DNA of 64,000 nucleotides. It comes from Chitinilyticum piscinae (GTDB taxonomy: Bacteria > Pseudomonadota > Gammaproteobacteria > Burkholderiales > Chitinibacteraceae). Shown here one piece after another: positions 34,179 through 44,530 of this stretch. The stretch covers positions 228,896 to 292,895 of the forward strand of contig NZ_JADFUA010000005.1 in assembly GCF_015223195.1 (NCBI RefSeq), written 5' to 3'. Position numbers and translations under genes: made by a program. The notes under the pieces were generated by a model, which was given only the letters and a program-made list of their open reading frames with translations, had not been told where the DNA came from and did no database searches. Within the stretch, counting starts at the first letter, position 1. The number at the start of each line of letters is the position of its first letter.

Positions 34179-35504
34179 TCACTGGTCCGGAATCTGCAGA
34201 CTTACAGTGGCACCACCGCCAGTGCGATTTGCGACCGACAGCACACCGCCATAACTGCGCACGATATCCGCCACCACCGCCAGCCCGATTCCCTGCCCAT
34301 CGACCGCCTCGTCCAGACGCACGCCACGCTGCTGCGCGGCCAGCGGATCGGCAAAGCCCGGTCCATCATCATTCACGGCCAGCCTTAGCGCATGCTCCGT
34401 ATGGCTGGCAGACACCGTGATCCGCGCTTGCGCCCATTTTCCGGCATTATCGAGCAGATTCCCGGCGATTTCGTAGAGATCCCCTTCATCCAGGCGGGTC
34501 ACCAGCTCCTGCGGACACTCCAGCTCGAACGTCAGCCCGCGGGCACCATGGACCTTGCGCATGGCTGCCAGCAAGCGCTCGAGCACCGGCGCCAGCTGAA
34601 TCGGCTCAGCCAGCGCCTGTCTACCACGAGTGGCAGCTCTGCCCAGTTGGTGCGCCACGATCCGTTCCATGCGCTCCAGCTGCTCCTGCAGGCGCAGCCC
34701 GTAATCTGCCTCGTCGCGACATTGCCGCAGGACCGCCAGCGGTGTCTTCAGACTGTGTGCGAGATCGCCGAGCGCATCGCGATAACGCTGCTGACGCTCG
34801 CGCTCCTGATCAAGCAGCAGATTGAGACGGTCGGTCAGCGGCAACAATTCGTCGGGGTAGGTCCCGCTGATCCGCGCCAGCTGTCCGGCTTCGATCTGTT
34901 GCAGCTCCCCTTCGACCCGGCGCAAGGGCTGCAAGCCCCAGCGCAGCAAGCGCGCCTGCACCAGCAGCAACAACACCCCTGCCGCCCCGAGCCAGCTCCA
35001 CAGCAAGGTGCGGAACTGGGCAAGCTGGGCCTGAAAGGCCTGCTCGTCCTCCTGCACCACAAACAGCAGTGACCGGGATTGTCCGCCGATTTTCCACTGC
35101 ACACGGTAAGCCAGCCCCTGATACTGCCGATCCGCAGCACCTGCGCGCCAGCTTGCCCATTCGCCGGCACGGGGTTGTTGTGGCTCCGGCAAGCGACGCC
35201 CCAACTGTGAGGGCGAATGCCACACTTCCTGCCCGGAAGGATTGAAGATGCTGGCGTACAACCCGGATGCCGGTAGCGAGAACAGCGGCTCGGCCAGCGT
35301 TGCAGGCAGCTGCAGGCGACCGGACGCGTCCAGCTCGGTCGCCGCCATCAACAGATAGATTTCACTCTTGAGCCGCTCGCCACGGCTGGCGCTGAGGTGT
35401 TCGGCATAGCGCCCGTAGAAGGCGAAGCCGGCCAGCATAAAAAAGACCAGTACAGCCAGTGCGGTCCCCCAGAACAATCGGCGACTGATCGAATGGGGCC
35501 GCAT
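34179..35504 (-). CDS. Sensor histidine kinase (PhoQ/QseC-like)
   Basis: The 441-residue inner-membrane kinase has one membrane segment near residues 12-32, a periplasmic domain of about 125 residues, a second membrane segment (LLWSWLGAAGVLLLLVQARL), HAMP, and the H-box DLAHSLKTPLAVLR with the phospho-accepting His. ATPase motifs are N box EIAGNLLDNAGKWA, G1 NDDGPGFAD and G2 GQGIGLAVVADIV. The ATG overlaps the stop of the regulator gene (TGATG), which sets the start. It phosphorylates the upstream-encoded OmpR-type regulator; a small PepSY protein heads the operon, so the signal may be periplasmic. Confidence 0.92.
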   Translation of the reverse strand: MRPHSISRRLFWGTALAVLVFFMLAGFAFYGRYAEHLSASRGERLKSEIYLLMAATELDASGRLQLPATLAEPLFSLPASGLYASIFNPSGQEVWHSPSQLGRRLPEPQQPRAGEWASWRAGAADRQYQGLAYRVQWKIGGQSRSLLFVVQEDEQAFQAQLAQFRTLLWSWLGAAGVLLLLVQARLLRWGLQPLRRVEGELQQIEAGQLARISGTYPDELLPLTDRLNLLLDQERERQQRYRDALGDLAHSLKTPLAVLRQCRDEADYGLRLQEQLERMERIVAHQLGRAATRGRQALAEPIQLAPVLERLLAAMRKVHGARGLTFELECPQELVTRLDEGDLYEIAGNLLDNAGKWAQARITVSASHTEHALRLAVNDDGPGFADPLAAQQRGVRLDEAVDGQGIGLAVVADIVRSYGGVLSVANRTGGGATVSLQIPDQ

Positions 35505-36181
35505 CAGCAAGAACCGGCCACCAGCCGATAGCCTCGCCCGCGCAGTGTTTCGATCACCGGGCATTCTCCCAGCGGATCAAGCTTGCGCCGCAAGCGGGCA
35601 ATCAGAACCTCGATCACGTTACTGTCACGGTCTTCGTCGTGGGGGTAGAGATAATCGGAGAGCTCCTGCTTGCTGACAACCCGTTCGCGCTGCTGCACCA
35701 GCAACTCCAGCAGACGATACTCGAATGCGGTCAATTCGACAGGCTGGCCAGCGTAGCTGACACGCTGGCGCGAGAAATCGATGGTGATCTGCCCCAGCTG
35801 CAGTTCCGTCGATGTTGCTTTGAGCGCACGGCGCAACAACGCCATCACGCGAGCCGCCAGTTCAGGGTATTCGAAAGGCTTGGTCAGGTAATCGTCGGCA
35901 CCGGCTTCCAGCCCGGCCACCTTGTCCTGCCAGCTGCCACGCGCCGTGAGCACCAGAATCGGCATCGACTGCCCTGCTTGCCGCAGCTGGCGGATCACGC
36001 CAAGCCCATTGAGCCTGGGCAATCCCAGATCGACGATCAGCAGATCACAAGGGTACTCGCTGGCCTGATACAGCCCATCCTCGCCATCAGCCGCGACATC
36101 GACACGATAGCCATCGGCTTCAAGCCGTCTGGCCAGACTGTCGCGCAGTGCAGCCTCATCCTCGATCAGCAAAATGCGCAT
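35504..36181 (-). CDS. OmpR-family response regulator
   Basis: The 225-residue protein has a receiver (LLIEDEAALRDSL, phospho-acceptor Asp in DLLIVDLGLPRLNG, Lys in DDYLTKPFEYPEL) and a winged-helix DNA-binding domain (LTAFEYRLLELLVQQRERVV, DSNVIEVLIARLRRKLD). The subgroup is PhoP/QseB-like. It follows the PepSY gene by six bases and overlaps the kinase gene. A regulon cannot be inferred, although PepSY-linked systems often respond to metals or cationic peptides. Confidence 0.94.
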   Translation of the reverse strand: MRILLIEDEAALRDSLARRLEADGYRVDVAADGEDGLYQASEYPCDLLIVDLGLPRLNGLGVIRQLRQAGQSMPILVLTARGSWQDKVAGLEAGADDYLTKPFEYPELAARVMALLRRALKATSTELQLGQITIDFSRQRVSYAGQPVELTAFEYRLLELLVQQRERVVSKQELSDYLYPHDEDRDSNVIEVLIARLRRKLDPLGECPVIETLRGRGYRLVAGSC

Positions 36182-36187
36182 GGTGTT

Positions 36188-36427
36188 TTAGCGGACGCTG
36201 CCGGTCGCCTCATCAACAAACAGGGCCCGGACATCGCCCTTGCCGGTCACCACCTTGACGCGCCATACCGGCTTGTTGCCCTCGAGCACCTTGTCGACCG
36301 ACAGAACACGGCCGCCACCGGCCTTGTTCAGCGCAATACTGGCAGCATCATCGCGACTGACGGCGGCCATGGCCACTGCGCTCAGCAGCACAAGCAGACT
36401 GCACAGCAGAAATTTGATGATTTTCAT
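36188..36427 (-). CDS. PepSY-domain periplasmic protein
   Basis: The 79-residue protein has a signal peptide (MKIIKFLLCSLLVLLSAVAM with cleavage near AMAA) and a single PepSY domain: SRDDAASIALNKAGGGRVLS, VWRVKVVTGKGDV, LFVDEATGSVR. PepSY domains inhibit proteases or bind peptides or metals at the cell surface. A strong ribosome site (AAGGAG) and first place in the operon suggest high expression; it may modulate the sensor kinase. Confidence 0.88.
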   Translation of the reverse strand: MKIIKFLLCSLLVLLSAVAMAAVSRDDAASIALNKAGGGRVLSVDKVLEGNKPVWRVKVVTGKGDVRALFVDEATGSVR

Positions 36428-36629
36428 GACTTACTCCTTGGCGGCACATACCCCGGCAGCCACTTTAACGGCTGGCAGGCAACAAGCCTATAACAGGGAT
36501 TACAGTCGCAATACTACAGGAAGATAGCTGAATTCCGCCTGAATGATTCGAACCCTTCGCCTGTAATACCTAACACCCTATAGCCTCAAGCCCTTTTTAA
36601 AACAATAACCCTCTAGCCATACCCTAGAG

Positions 36630-37403
36630 TCATAGCGAAAGACGGGAGAGTTCGAGCTCGGAAAATCCTGCAGCACGGCGTGCCTCTATATTGTACGGGC
36701 CACGCTGGCGTGGTGCCGCATAGTGCTCAGCCAGTTCCGCGTGAGCGGTTAGCGGATCCATGCCGCGCTGCTCGCAGCAATAGTGATACCAGCGATTGCC
36801 GGCCGCGACATGACCAATTTCGTCGCGCAGGATGATATCCAGAATCGCAGCGGCGGCTTTGTCGCCGGCCTGATTGAGCTTGTGCCGGATCGCGGGATTC
36901 ACATCCAGCCCGCGCGCCTCCAGTGTTCTGGGCACCAGCGCGAGCCGCGCGAGCACATCGTCACGGGTTTTTTCGGCCATATCCCAGAGACCGCCATGCG
37001 CGGGGAAGTCACCGTAGGCAAAGCCATAGCTGGCGAGGTGCTCCTTGAGGAGACTGAAATGGTAGGCCTCTTCCTGGGCAATCCTGACCCAATCCCGGTA
37101 GAAGTCTTCCGGCAGGCCGGAAAATCGCCACGCGATATCCAGCGCCAAATCAACCGCATTGAGTTCAATATGCGCCAGTGCATGGATCAGCGCCGCACGC
37201 CCTTCCGGATGATGGGTACCCCGACTGGCAAGCTGGGCTGCGGGCACCAGCTCCGGACGGGCTTCCCGCCCCGGGACGATACGTGTGGGCACGAGCTCAG
37301 CCTGCGGGTCCACAGGCAGAGCAAGATCGATGGCGAGCGTCTGGCGCAATTTTTCGGCCAGACAGGATTGCTGGATGGCGGCAAGCGCTGCTTGTCTCAG
37401 CAT
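36630..37403 (-). CDS. Ferritin-like DUF455 protein (MiaE-like)
   Basis: The 257-residue protein is a helical di-iron-type protein of the DUF455 family, related to tRNA hydroxylase MiaE. Iron-ligand candidates are Glu in ALAHIELNAVDLA, Glu-Glu-His in AQEEAYHFSLL, and Glu-His in LRDEIGHVAAGNRWYHY. Substrate is unknown. ATG at 37403 is chosen with GGAG upstream; the longer frame is unlikely. It has no operon partner and is preceded by 202 bases without a gene beyond its stop toward pepSY. Confidence 0.85.
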   Translation of the reverse strand: MLRQAALAAIQQSCLAEKLRQTLAIDLALPVDPQAELVPTRIVPGREARPELVPAAQLASRGTHHPEGRAALIHALAHIELNAVDLALDIAWRFSGLPEDFYRDWVRIAQEEAYHFSLLKEHLASYGFAYGDFPAHGGLWDMAEKTRDDVLARLALVPRTLEARGLDVNPAIRHKLNQAGDKAAAAILDIILRDEIGHVAAGNRWYHYCCEQRGMDPLTAHAELAEHYAAPRQRGPYNIEARRAAGFSELELSRLSL

Positions 37404-37639
37404 GACATCTCCGCAGAAGAGGAAAACAGGAACATTCCGCCCGCCAGCCGGCTGCGGCAGCCGCATTGTAAACGCTTCGGGCGCGCCCGACCGGCGGAAC
37501 GGCACAGCCAGTGTGAATATTCCCGGCGTGCAGGCGGGAATAGTGCCGCGAACGCATGGTCATATCCATCTAACATGGCGCCTACATCAGTTAAATCGTG
37601 CCATCCGCTATCCCGGACAGGCCGATCAGGAGAACCTTC

Positions 37640-37924
37640 ATGACTACCAGCAAGAAACCGTTCGACCCCCGTTCCATCCGCAAAGCCCTGGGACTTAACC
37701 AGCAGGACTTCTGGAGCCGTATCGGCGTCACCCAGAGCGGCGGCTCACGCTATGAAAGCGGCCGCAACATGCCCAAACCCGTGCAGGAACTGCTGCGCGT
37801 TGTGCATGTTGAAGGCATTGATCTGGCCCAGATCCAGCGCAATGATCTGCAGATCATCAACCACCTGCGACTGAACAAGCCGGAGCTGTATGATCGCCTG
37901 CTGGAAGAAGCTTTGAGCGAGTAA
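37640..37924 (+). CDS. Small XRE-like helix-turn-helix protein
   Basis: The 94-residue protein has an HTH at residues 8-50: FDPRSIRKALGLNQQDFWSR, GVTQSGGSRYESGRNMPKP. The C-terminal half (DLQIINHLRLNKPELYDRLL) is helical and may dimerise. It has no toxin or phage partner next to it. A good AGGAGA ribosome site supports the start. It may be a transcription regulator; its target is unknown. Confidence 0.8.
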   Translation: MTTSKKPFDPRSIRKALGLNQQDFWSRIGVTQSGGSRYESGRNMPKPVQELLRVVHVEGIDLAQIQRNDLQIINHLRLNKPELYDRLLEEALSE

Positions 37925-37987
37925 GACCTGCCCCACAGCGGGCGGCAAGGCCGAAAGGGCATGCTGCCGGCAGCGTGGCTCATCGGC

Positions 37988-38854
37988 CTACACGCTGAGC
38001 CGCACGGGCAGACCCAGGCTCTCGATACGCCCGGCCAGTGCCTGCATCCATGCAGCCGGGGCCGGAGACAGCCTTGCCGCCTCGGCCTGCAGTGACGGCC
38101 TGGCAAGCCCATACAGCAGAACGCCCCGCAGCCTTAATCCTGCCGCCTGTTGCCCGGCAAGAAACGCCAGATACGCATCAATCTCTGCGTCATCCGGGAG
38201 GCGGCCATCCATTGCAAACATGCAGGTCTGCAGCCAGGTTGGACATTTCTTTGCTGCTGCGGCCAGACGTCTGGCAACGCCATCACACTGCAAAGCCACC
38301 TGATTGACCGCGCTGAAACCATCGGCTGGCGCGCGGTCCAGCTTGAACCAGACTTCCCCACCCAACTCCGCCAGCTGACCTAGTGCCTGTGTGATCTCGG
38401 CTCGGTGCATCAGACTGCCATTGGTGATCAGCACCAGCTTGATGTTGCCCTGCAGGCCGAATTGCTGCAGCACCCGGGCCACCAACTCCACCACGGCGGG
38501 AAACTGATGGCTGCTGGTTGGCTCGCCATTGCCCGAAAACGCAATGTCGTTAAGCCGCCGCGCACCTTCCGGCACACGCGTCTGCATGAAATCACCGTGC
38601 AGAATGTCATCCAGCATGGCCACCAGTTCATCATGCAATTGCACCAGATCCAGCTCCGGCGCCGAGCCGCGCTGCAGATCAGGCACCTGGCAATACACGC
38701 AGCGCCAATTGCACGCGTTGTTGGGATTGAGATTGATGCCGACTGATACGCCACCGGCACGGCGCGACACTACCGGGTAAACATAGGTAAAACCGGCGCT
38801 ATCGCGCCGGTGATCGGTCACACTCAACACCGCCTGTTTGTCCTGTTCGCTCAT
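37988..38854 (-). CDS. Radical SAM protein
   Basis: The 288-residue protein binds a 4Fe-4S cluster through CNWRCVYC (CxxxCxxC) in INLNPNNACNWRCVYCQVPD, followed by the GGE-like NDIAFSGNGEPTSSHQF and KLVLITNGSL. It resembles the group of uncharacterised radical SAM enzymes with YfkAB/TYW1-like cores; substrate unknown. Its ATG overlaps the uspA stop codon (ATGA), so the two are co-expressed. Confidence 0.87.
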   Translation of the reverse strand: MSEQDKQAVLSVTDHRRDSAGFTYVYPVVSRRAGGVSVGINLNPNNACNWRCVYCQVPDLQRGSAPELDLVQLHDELVAMLDDILHGDFMQTRVPEGARRLNDIAFSGNGEPTSSHQFPAVVELVARVLQQFGLQGNIKLVLITNGSLMHRAEITQALGQLAELGGEVWFKLDRAPADGFSAVNQVALQCDGVARRLAAAAKKCPTWLQTCMFAMDGRLPDDAEIDAYLAFLAGQQAAGLRLRGVLLYGLARPSLQAEAARLSPAPAAWMQALAGRIESLGLPVRLSV

Positions 38855-39297
38855 GCCGGATTGCGCACCAGCAACACCGGCACCGGCGCCTGCCGCACCA
38901 CGCCCTCCGCGACACTCCCCAGCAGCATGTGCGTCAGCCCACCATAACCGTGGGTTCCCATCACGATCAGATCGGCCTGCCAATCGCGGGCATCCGCAAT
39001 CAAGGCATGGGCAAGGTTGCCGCCCCAGATTTCCAGCAGGTGGGTCTCCACCTCGATACCCGCAGCACGCACCTCTTGCGCCAGATCGTCCAGCAGTTGC
39101 CTGCCGCTTTGCTGCAGACTTTCCTGCAGACGCGGCACATCCATGAATTCGTTGGCGCTCCAGGCGAATTGCGCCATATCGACCACATGCACCAGCCTCA
39201 GGCAGGAATGCTGCTCATGGGCCACCTTCAGGGCTTCAGCCAGCGCATGCCGGCAGGTGCTACTCAGATCAACCGGCATGAATAGACGCTGATACAT
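38851..39297 (-). CDS. Universal stress protein UspA family
   Basis: The 148-residue protein has the Usp fold with ATP-binding GTHGYGGLTHMLLGS (GxxGx9GS type), an early LFMPVDLSSTCRHALAEAL, and LIVMGTHG. Such proteins accumulate on stress and bind ATP. The GGAG ribosome site and 5' position mark it as the first gene of a two-gene unit with the radical SAM protein. Confidence 0.9.
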   Translation of the reverse strand: MYQRLFMPVDLSSTCRHALAEALKVAHEQHSCLRLVHVVDMAQFAWSANEFMDVPRLQESLQQSGRQLLDDLAQEVRAAGIEVETHLLEIWGGNLAHALIADARDWQADLIVMGTHGYGGLTHMLLGSVAEGVVRQAPVPVLLVRNPA

Positions 39298-39388
39298 CCC
39301 TGCTCTCCATGGTTTAGGTGCTTACAAGTCTAGCAAAGCCATGCTCTTTCAGGTATCAATCGCTTCGTGATTTTTCCATCTCGCCATC

Positions 39389-39835
39389 ATGCCACGCCTG
39401 AAACTTGACCTGCCCGAGCCCCTGCTGTTTCGCACCACCCTCGAAATCCGGGTCACCGACCTGAATTACGGTAATCATCTGGCCAACCATGCACTGCTAG
39501 GCTTGCTGCATGAAGCACGACTGCGCTGGCTGAAATCCTGCGGCTTTGCCAGCGAACTTGCGGTGGCGGGGTGTGGGCTGATCCAGAATGATGCCGCCCT
39601 CATTTTCCTGCGCGAATGTCATATTGGCGAGGTGCTTGAAATCGAACTTCGTCGCGGCGAGTGCACGCGCACCAGTTTTGATCTTTACTATCTGGTTACG
39701 ACAGGGCAGGATAGACAGCACGTCGCGCAGGCCAAGACGCTGATGAGCTGTTTCGACTACCAGTCACGCCGCATCAAAGCCATTCCTGCCGAGCTAAAAC
39801 AAGCACTAGAGAACACACAAGCGAGCGCAGCATGA
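39389..39835 (+). CDS. Acyl-CoA thioesterase (hotdog fold)
   Basis: The 148-residue protein has the 4HBT-type hotdog pattern: TTLEIRVTDLNYGNHLANHA, with Asn-Tyr-Gly-Asn in place of the more usual D-x-x-G-H-V-N, then LLGLLHEARLRWLKSCGF and a strand EVLEIELRRGE. The catalytic acid is therefore uncertain. The next gene begins within its last codon (ATGA). Confidence 0.8.
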   Translation: MPRLKLDLPEPLLFRTTLEIRVTDLNYGNHLANHALLGLLHEARLRWLKSCGFASELAVAGCGLIQNDAALIFLRECHIGEVLEIELRRGECTRTSFDLYYLVTTGQDRQHVAQAKTLMSCFDYQSRRIKAIPAELKQALENTQASAA

Positions 39836-40242
39836 AAAAGTACCCCTTCAACAGCCCGGAAGCGATGGCCCGCCTGCTGGTCATGCAGATGATCTGTGAC
39901 GGCAATTTCGACCCGGAAGAAATCGACCGGATTGAACACCTGCACGTCTACGAAATGCTGGGCATCAGCCGCAAGGGGTTTATCCAGGTCCTGCAGGATT
40001 ACTGCAACGACCTCTCCGACGAGGCCGATGAGGATGGACAGATCCACCTGATCGACAAGAACCGCATCGACGATCTGCTGGATACCGTCGACGAACCCCG
40101 CAAGCGCCTGCTGATCGCGGCGCTGGCACTGGATATCAGCAAAGCCGACAAGGTCATCCGCGAAGCCGAACTGCTGGTTTTCCGCCGCATGCTGGAGCGC
40201 TGGCACCTGACGCTCGAAGATCTGCAAGCCGCATTCAATTAA
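39832..40242 (+). CDS. TerB-like helical protein
   Basis: The 136-residue protein has the pattern of TerB/DjlA-type domains: ARLLVMQMICDGNFDPEEID, LLIAALALDISKADKVIREA, LLVFRRMLERWHLT. The paired acidic turns DGNFDPEE and DISKAD recall metal-binding loops of this fold. It is co-transcribed with the thioesterase. A function cannot be named. Confidence 0.7.
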   Translation: MKKYPFNSPEAMARLLVMQMICDGNFDPEEIDRIEHLHVYEMLGISRKGFIQVLQDYCNDLSDEADEDGQIHLIDKNRIDDLLDTVDEPRKRLLIAALALDISKADKVIREAELLVFRRMLERWHLTLEDLQAAFN

Positions 40243-40343
40243 GCCCAGCTTCGCACCAGGCAGCCTATAGTGTTTCATTGGCTGCCTTTTTTGCGTCCCG
40301 ATCACAAACATAAGCATTTAATGAATTTCATCTGGAGCCGGGT

Positions 40344-42137
40344 ATGGGATGGTTTCTGGAACTGCACGCGAAACTGGAACGCGTCTTCTTTCCGACGCTG
40401 GCGCGAAAATACGCCTTCATCTTGCTGCTGGCACTGTTTCCCGCAGCACTGTATGGCCTGCTGCAGGCAAGCAGCACGACCATCCGCCAGCTCATCGGGC
40501 AGCACCCAGCGTTGCCTGCCGTCATGGCGGAAATTGACCGCCTGTCCAGCTGGGCTCTTTGCCTGACGGCGCTGTGTCTTGCCTTCGCCCTGATCCAGGT
40601 GCTGTACCTGCATTTCTGGATTACCCGTCCCGTGCAGCGCATCACGCACGTCTATACCGAAGCCGCCAGCGACGAGGGAGATCTGTCGCGCAACCTGCCA
40701 GTACTGACCTGTGACGAAATCGGTCAGCTGGCGCAGGCCTGTAATCTGTTCATGAGCAAGCAGCGGGAAATCATTGCCGGAGTACAAAGCATGACCATCG
40801 GCATCGCTCTGGATGCGGCCCGCTCAATGAAAAATGTGAAAGACTCCTCCAGTGCAACCCGGCAGCAGGATGAACTGGCGCGCAAAGTTGTCACCGCCAG
40901 CGAGGCAACCACGCGCGGCATCAACGAGGTCAGCGAACGCACCGGCAATATCTCATCGAGCACCAGCACCAATCTGGGGGTTGCGCATGACTCCTACAAT
41001 GAACTGCAGGACGTGATGCATCGCATCCACGCCATCACCGGCAAGATTGCCACGTTCAACCAGACCGTCGACGGGCTCAACCAGCGCTCGGCCAGCATCA
41101 AGCACATCGTCGACCTGATCAAGGAAATCTCCGGGCAAACCAATTTGCTGGCACTCAATGCTGCCATCGAGGCTGCTCGTGCCGGTGAGGCCGGACGCGG
41201 CTTTGCCGTGGTTGCCGACGAGGTGCGCAAGCTGGCCGAAAAGGTGCGCGTGGCCACCGACGACATTTCCAGCAATATCGACGACATGCTGGAGCAGGTT
41301 GCCGAAACCCAGCAGGAGACCGAGCTGATTACCCGCGATGCCAACCTGACTCGCGATGTGGTCGAGAAAGCCTCCGGGCAATTTGCCCGCATGATGACGG
41401 ACTTTGAAACCACGTCTGATGCGCTCGCTGACATAGCCCGGACACTGGAAGAGTTCAGCGAAGCCAATCGACTGGTTCATTCCAATGTTGCGGAAATTCA
41501 CCAGCTCTCGCTGGCCGTAAATGAGTTGATGGGGCGTTCGGCCACTTCGGCCGATGATCTGTCGCTGGCAGCCGAATCTGTACAGGGTATCGTCGGCAAA
41601 TACAAGGTGGGACAAGGCGAACTGGATGCTACCCTCACCCGTATGTCGGCGCTTCGTGATCGGGTCGCCCGCAAGATCAGCGAGCTGCACGAACGCGGCG
41701 TAAACGTCTTTGACCAGCAATATCAGCCGATTGCCAATACCAAACCGCAGAAATATCTCGTCAGCTATGCCGAGCACTTTGTCCGCGAATTGCAGCCGAT
41801 TTATGACGAAGTGGCCAAAACCTGCACCGGCGGCAAGTTCTCGCTGGCCGTTGACGTCAATGGCTACGGAGCGACCCACAACAGCTGGTATTCGAAACCT
41901 CTGACAGGCGATGCCGCACAGGATCTGGTCAACAGCCGAGATCGCCGCCTCTTCAACGACCCGGCAGGGCTGCGGGCGGCCCGGAACACCCAGCCCTTCC
42001 TGCTGCAGACCTATGCGCGCGACACCGGCGAAATCATGACCGAGATCGACATGCCCATCCATGTCGCCGGACGGCACTGGGGCAATCTGCGACTGGGCTT
42101 TGATGCCAGCGAATTCCTGCATAAATCGAAACCCTGA
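40344..42137 (+). CDS. Methyl-accepting chemotaxis protein with C-terminal extra domain
   Basis: The 597-residue receptor has two close membrane segments (residues 24-41 and about 71-90) with only a short periplasmic loop, HAMP ([15 protein letters not shown]), then the MCP signalling region with hairpin tip [20 protein letters not shown] and [15 protein letters not shown]. After a coiled coil it carries a distinct 130-residue C-terminal domain: [51 protein letters not shown]. Because the loop is small, sensing is likely cytoplasmic through this C-terminal part. No che genes are nearby. Confidence 0.9.
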   Translation: MGWFLELHAKLERVFFPTLARKYAFILLLALFPAALYGLLQASSTTIRQLIGQHPALPAVMAEIDRLSSWALCLTALCLAFALIQVLYLHFWITRPVQRITHVYTEAASDEGDLSRNLPVLTCDEIGQLAQACNLFMSKQREIIAGVQSMTIGIALDAARSMKNVKDSSSATRQQDELARKVVTASEATTRGINEVSERTGNISSSTSTNLGVAHDSYNELQDVMHRIHAITGKIATFNQTVDGLNQRSASIKHIVDLIKEISGQTNLLALNAAIEAARAGEAGRGFAVVADEVRKLAEKVRVATDDISSNIDDMLEQVAETQQETELITRDANLTRDVVEKASGQFARMMTDFETTSDALADIARTLEEFSEANRLVHSNVAEIHQLSLAVNELMGRSATSADDLSLAAESVQGIVGKYKVGQGELDATLTRMSALRDRVARKISELHERGVNVFDQQYQPIANTKPQKYLVSYAEHFVRELQPIYDEVAKTCTGGKFSLAVDVNGYGATHNSWYSKPLTGDAAQDLVNSRDRRLFNDPAGLRAARNTQPFLLQTYARDTGEIMTEIDMPIHVAGRHWGNLRLGFDASEFLHKSKP

Positions 42138-42145
42138 GACCAGAC

Positions 42146-42170
42146 ACGCCAGCATTGCTGGCGTTTTTTT
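42146..42170 (+). terminator. Intrinsic terminator after the chemoreceptor gene
   Basis: ACGCCAGC-ATT-GCTGGCGT is followed by TTTTTTT. Confidence 0.9.
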
Positions 42171-42253
42171 GGCGCCGCCGTTGCTGCAGTGCAAAATAAT
42201 CTACACTGACATACACGCCTTTGCTTCCCGCCCGACAAAAACAGGGAGATACC

Positions 42254-44530
42254 ATGGACGAGAAACTGCGCGAAAAAGCGCTCGAATACCATCGCCTTCC
42301 CCGCCCCGGCAAAATCCAGGTTGTCCCGACCAAGGGTCTATCCAGCCAACGCGACCTGGCACTGGCCTACTCGCCCGGTGTAGCCGCAGCCTGCGACGCC
42401 ATCGTGGCCGACCCCAACGAAGCCAGGAATCTGACCGCGCGCGGCAATCTGGTCGCAGTGGTCACCAACGGCACGGCAGTGCTTGGCCTGGGCGATATCG
42501 GCCCGCTGGCAGGCAAGCCGGTCATGGAAGGCAAAGGGGTTCTGTTCAAGAAATTTGCCGGAATTGACGTTTTCGACATTGAAATCGAAGAGAAAGACCC
42601 CGACAAACTGGTCGAGATCATCGCCTCGCTGGAACCCACCTTCGGCGGCATCAATCTGGAAGACATCAAGGCCCCGGAGTGCTTCTACGTCGAGCAGAAA
42701 CTGCGCGAGCGCATGCAGATTCCGGTGTTCCACGATGACCAGCACGGCACGGCTATCATCGTCGGTGCCGCCGTCATCAATGCCCTGAAACTCATCGGCA
42801 AGAAAATCGAAGCAGTAAAGCTGGTAGCATCCGGCGCCGGCGCGGCAGCGATTGCCTGCCTCGACCTGCTGGTCTCGCTGGGCATCCGTCGCGAGAACGT
42901 GATGGTGTGCGATTCCAAGGGGGTCATCCATACCGGCCGCGAAAACCTGGATGTCACCAAACAGCGCTATGCCCGCGAAACCGAACTGCGCAGCCTGCGT
43001 GATGCCATCGCCGGCGCCGACATTTTCCTCGGGCTATCGGGCAAGGGACTCGTTGATGGCGACATGGTGAAAAGCATGGCCAACAGGCCACTGATCATGG
43101 CACTGGCCAACCCGGATCCCGAGATCACCCCGCCAGACGCCCGCGCGGCACGCAGTGATGCCATTGTCTGTACCGGCCGTTCGGATTATCCGAATCAGGT
43201 CAACAATGTGCTGTGTTTCCCGTATATGTTCCGTGGCGCACTCGACGTCGGTGCGACGACAATCACCGAATCAATGAAGCATGCCGCCGTGCATGCCATT
43301 GCCGAACTGGCACATGCCGAGCTCTCTGATGTGGTTGCTGACGCCTATTCGGGACAGAACCTCACCTTCGGCCCCGATTACCTGATTCCCAAGCCCTTCG
43401 ATCCGCGCCTGATCCTGAAAATCGCTCCGGCGGTCGCCCGCGCCGCCATGGATGCTGGCGTTGCGACTCGCCCGATCGAAAATTTCCACATTTATGTCGA
43501 AGAACTGACTCAGTTTGTCTACAAGACCAATTTCTTCATGCGCCCGGTTTTCCAGGCCGCTCGTCGCGCCAACAAGCGTGTGGTGTTCTGCGAAGGCGAA
43601 GATGAGCGCGTACTGCATGCTGCACAGGAAATCGTCGATCTGGGTCTGTGCTTCCCCATTCTGATCGGCCGTCCCAGCGTCATGCAGCGCCGCATCGACA
43701 AGCTCGGTCTGCGCCTGCGGCTGGATGTCGATGTCGAGGTCTGCAACAACGAATCCGACCCGCGTTTTCGCGAATACTGGACGCTGTATCACGGCATCAT
43801 GGCACGCCGTGGAGTCAGCGAAGATCTGGCTCGCGCCGAAGTCCGCCGCAAGACCACACTGATTGGTGCGCTGATGGTCAAACGCGGCGAAGCCGATGCC
43901 ATGATTTGCGGCACCTATGGCCAGTACCAGCGCCATCACTGGTATGTACAGAATGTCGTCGGCCTGCGGGACGGGGTCAAAACCACGGCTGCCATGAACG
44001 CACTGGTGCTGCACACCGGCAATATCTTCATCACCGACACCTATGTGAATCAGGATCCGAATGCCGAGCAGCTCGCGGCAATCACGCGGCTGGCCGCCGA
44101 GACCATCCGCAAATTCGGCATCCAGCCCAAGATCGCACTGCTGTCGCATTCGAGTTTTGGCAGCGTCGACAGCCCGTCGGCACGCAAGATGCAGGAGACG
44201 CTAGCCATCCTGCGCGAGCAGGCGCCACAGCTCGAGGTCGACGGGGAAATGCACGGCGATGCGGCCCTGTCGGCGGCAATCCGGCAGCAGGTTTTCCCCG
44301 GTTCAACCCTGAAGGGCGAAGCCAATCTGCTGGTCATGCCGAATCTGGATGCTGCCAATATTTCCTTCAACCTGCTTAAAATGACGTGTGCCGACGGTGT
44401 CACCATCGGCCCCATCCTATTGGGGCTGGCGGCACCGGTGCACATCCTCACGCCCACCGCCTCGGTGCGGCGCATCGTCAACATGGCAGCACTGGCTGCC
44501 GTCGATGCTGTCAAGGAATCCCATCAATGA
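42254..44530 (+). CDS. maeB: NADP-dependent malic enzyme MaeB
   Basis: MaeB decarboxylates malate to pyruvate with NADP+. The 758-residue protein has the malic enzyme domain ([42 protein letters not shown]) followed by a phosphotransacetylase-like C-terminal domain (from about 430: [53 protein letters not shown]), which controls activity through acetyl-CoA. ATG at 42254 has GGGAG upstream. It overlaps phaM by four bases, linking NADPH and pyruvate supply with polyhydroxyalkanoate storage. Confidence 0.96.
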   Translation: MDEKLREKALEYHRLPRPGKIQVVPTKGLSSQRDLALAYSPGVAAACDAIVADPNEARNLTARGNLVAVVTNGTAVLGLGDIGPLAGKPVMEGKGVLFKKFAGIDVFDIEIEEKDPDKLVEIIASLEPTFGGINLEDIKAPECFYVEQKLRERMQIPVFHDDQHGTAIIVGAAVINALKLIGKKIEAVKLVASGAGAAAIACLDLLVSLGIRRENVMVCDSKGVIHTGRENLDVTKQRYARETELRSLRDAIAGADIFLGLSGKGLVDGDMVKSMANRPLIMALANPDPEITPPDARAARSDAIVCTGRSDYPNQVNNVLCFPYMFRGALDVGATTITESMKHAAVHAIAELAHAELSDVVADAYSGQNLTFGPDYLIPKPFDPRLILKIAPAVARAAMDAGVATRPIENFHIYVEELTQFVYKTNFFMRPVFQAARRANKRVVFCEGEDERVLHAAQEIVDLGLCFPILIGRPSVMQRRIDKLGLRLRLDVDVEVCNNESDPRFREYWTLYHGIMARRGVSEDLARAEVRRKTTLIGALMVKRGEADAMICGTYGQYQRHHWYVQNVVGLRDGVKTTAAMNALVLHTGNIFITDTYVNQDPNAEQLAAITRLAAETIRKFGIQPKIALLSHSSFGSVDSPSARKMQETLAILREQAPQLEVDGEMHGDAALSAAIRQQVFPGSTLKGEANLLVMPNLDAANISFNLLKMTCADGVTIGPILLGLAAPVHILTPTASVRRIVNMAALAAVDAVKESHQ

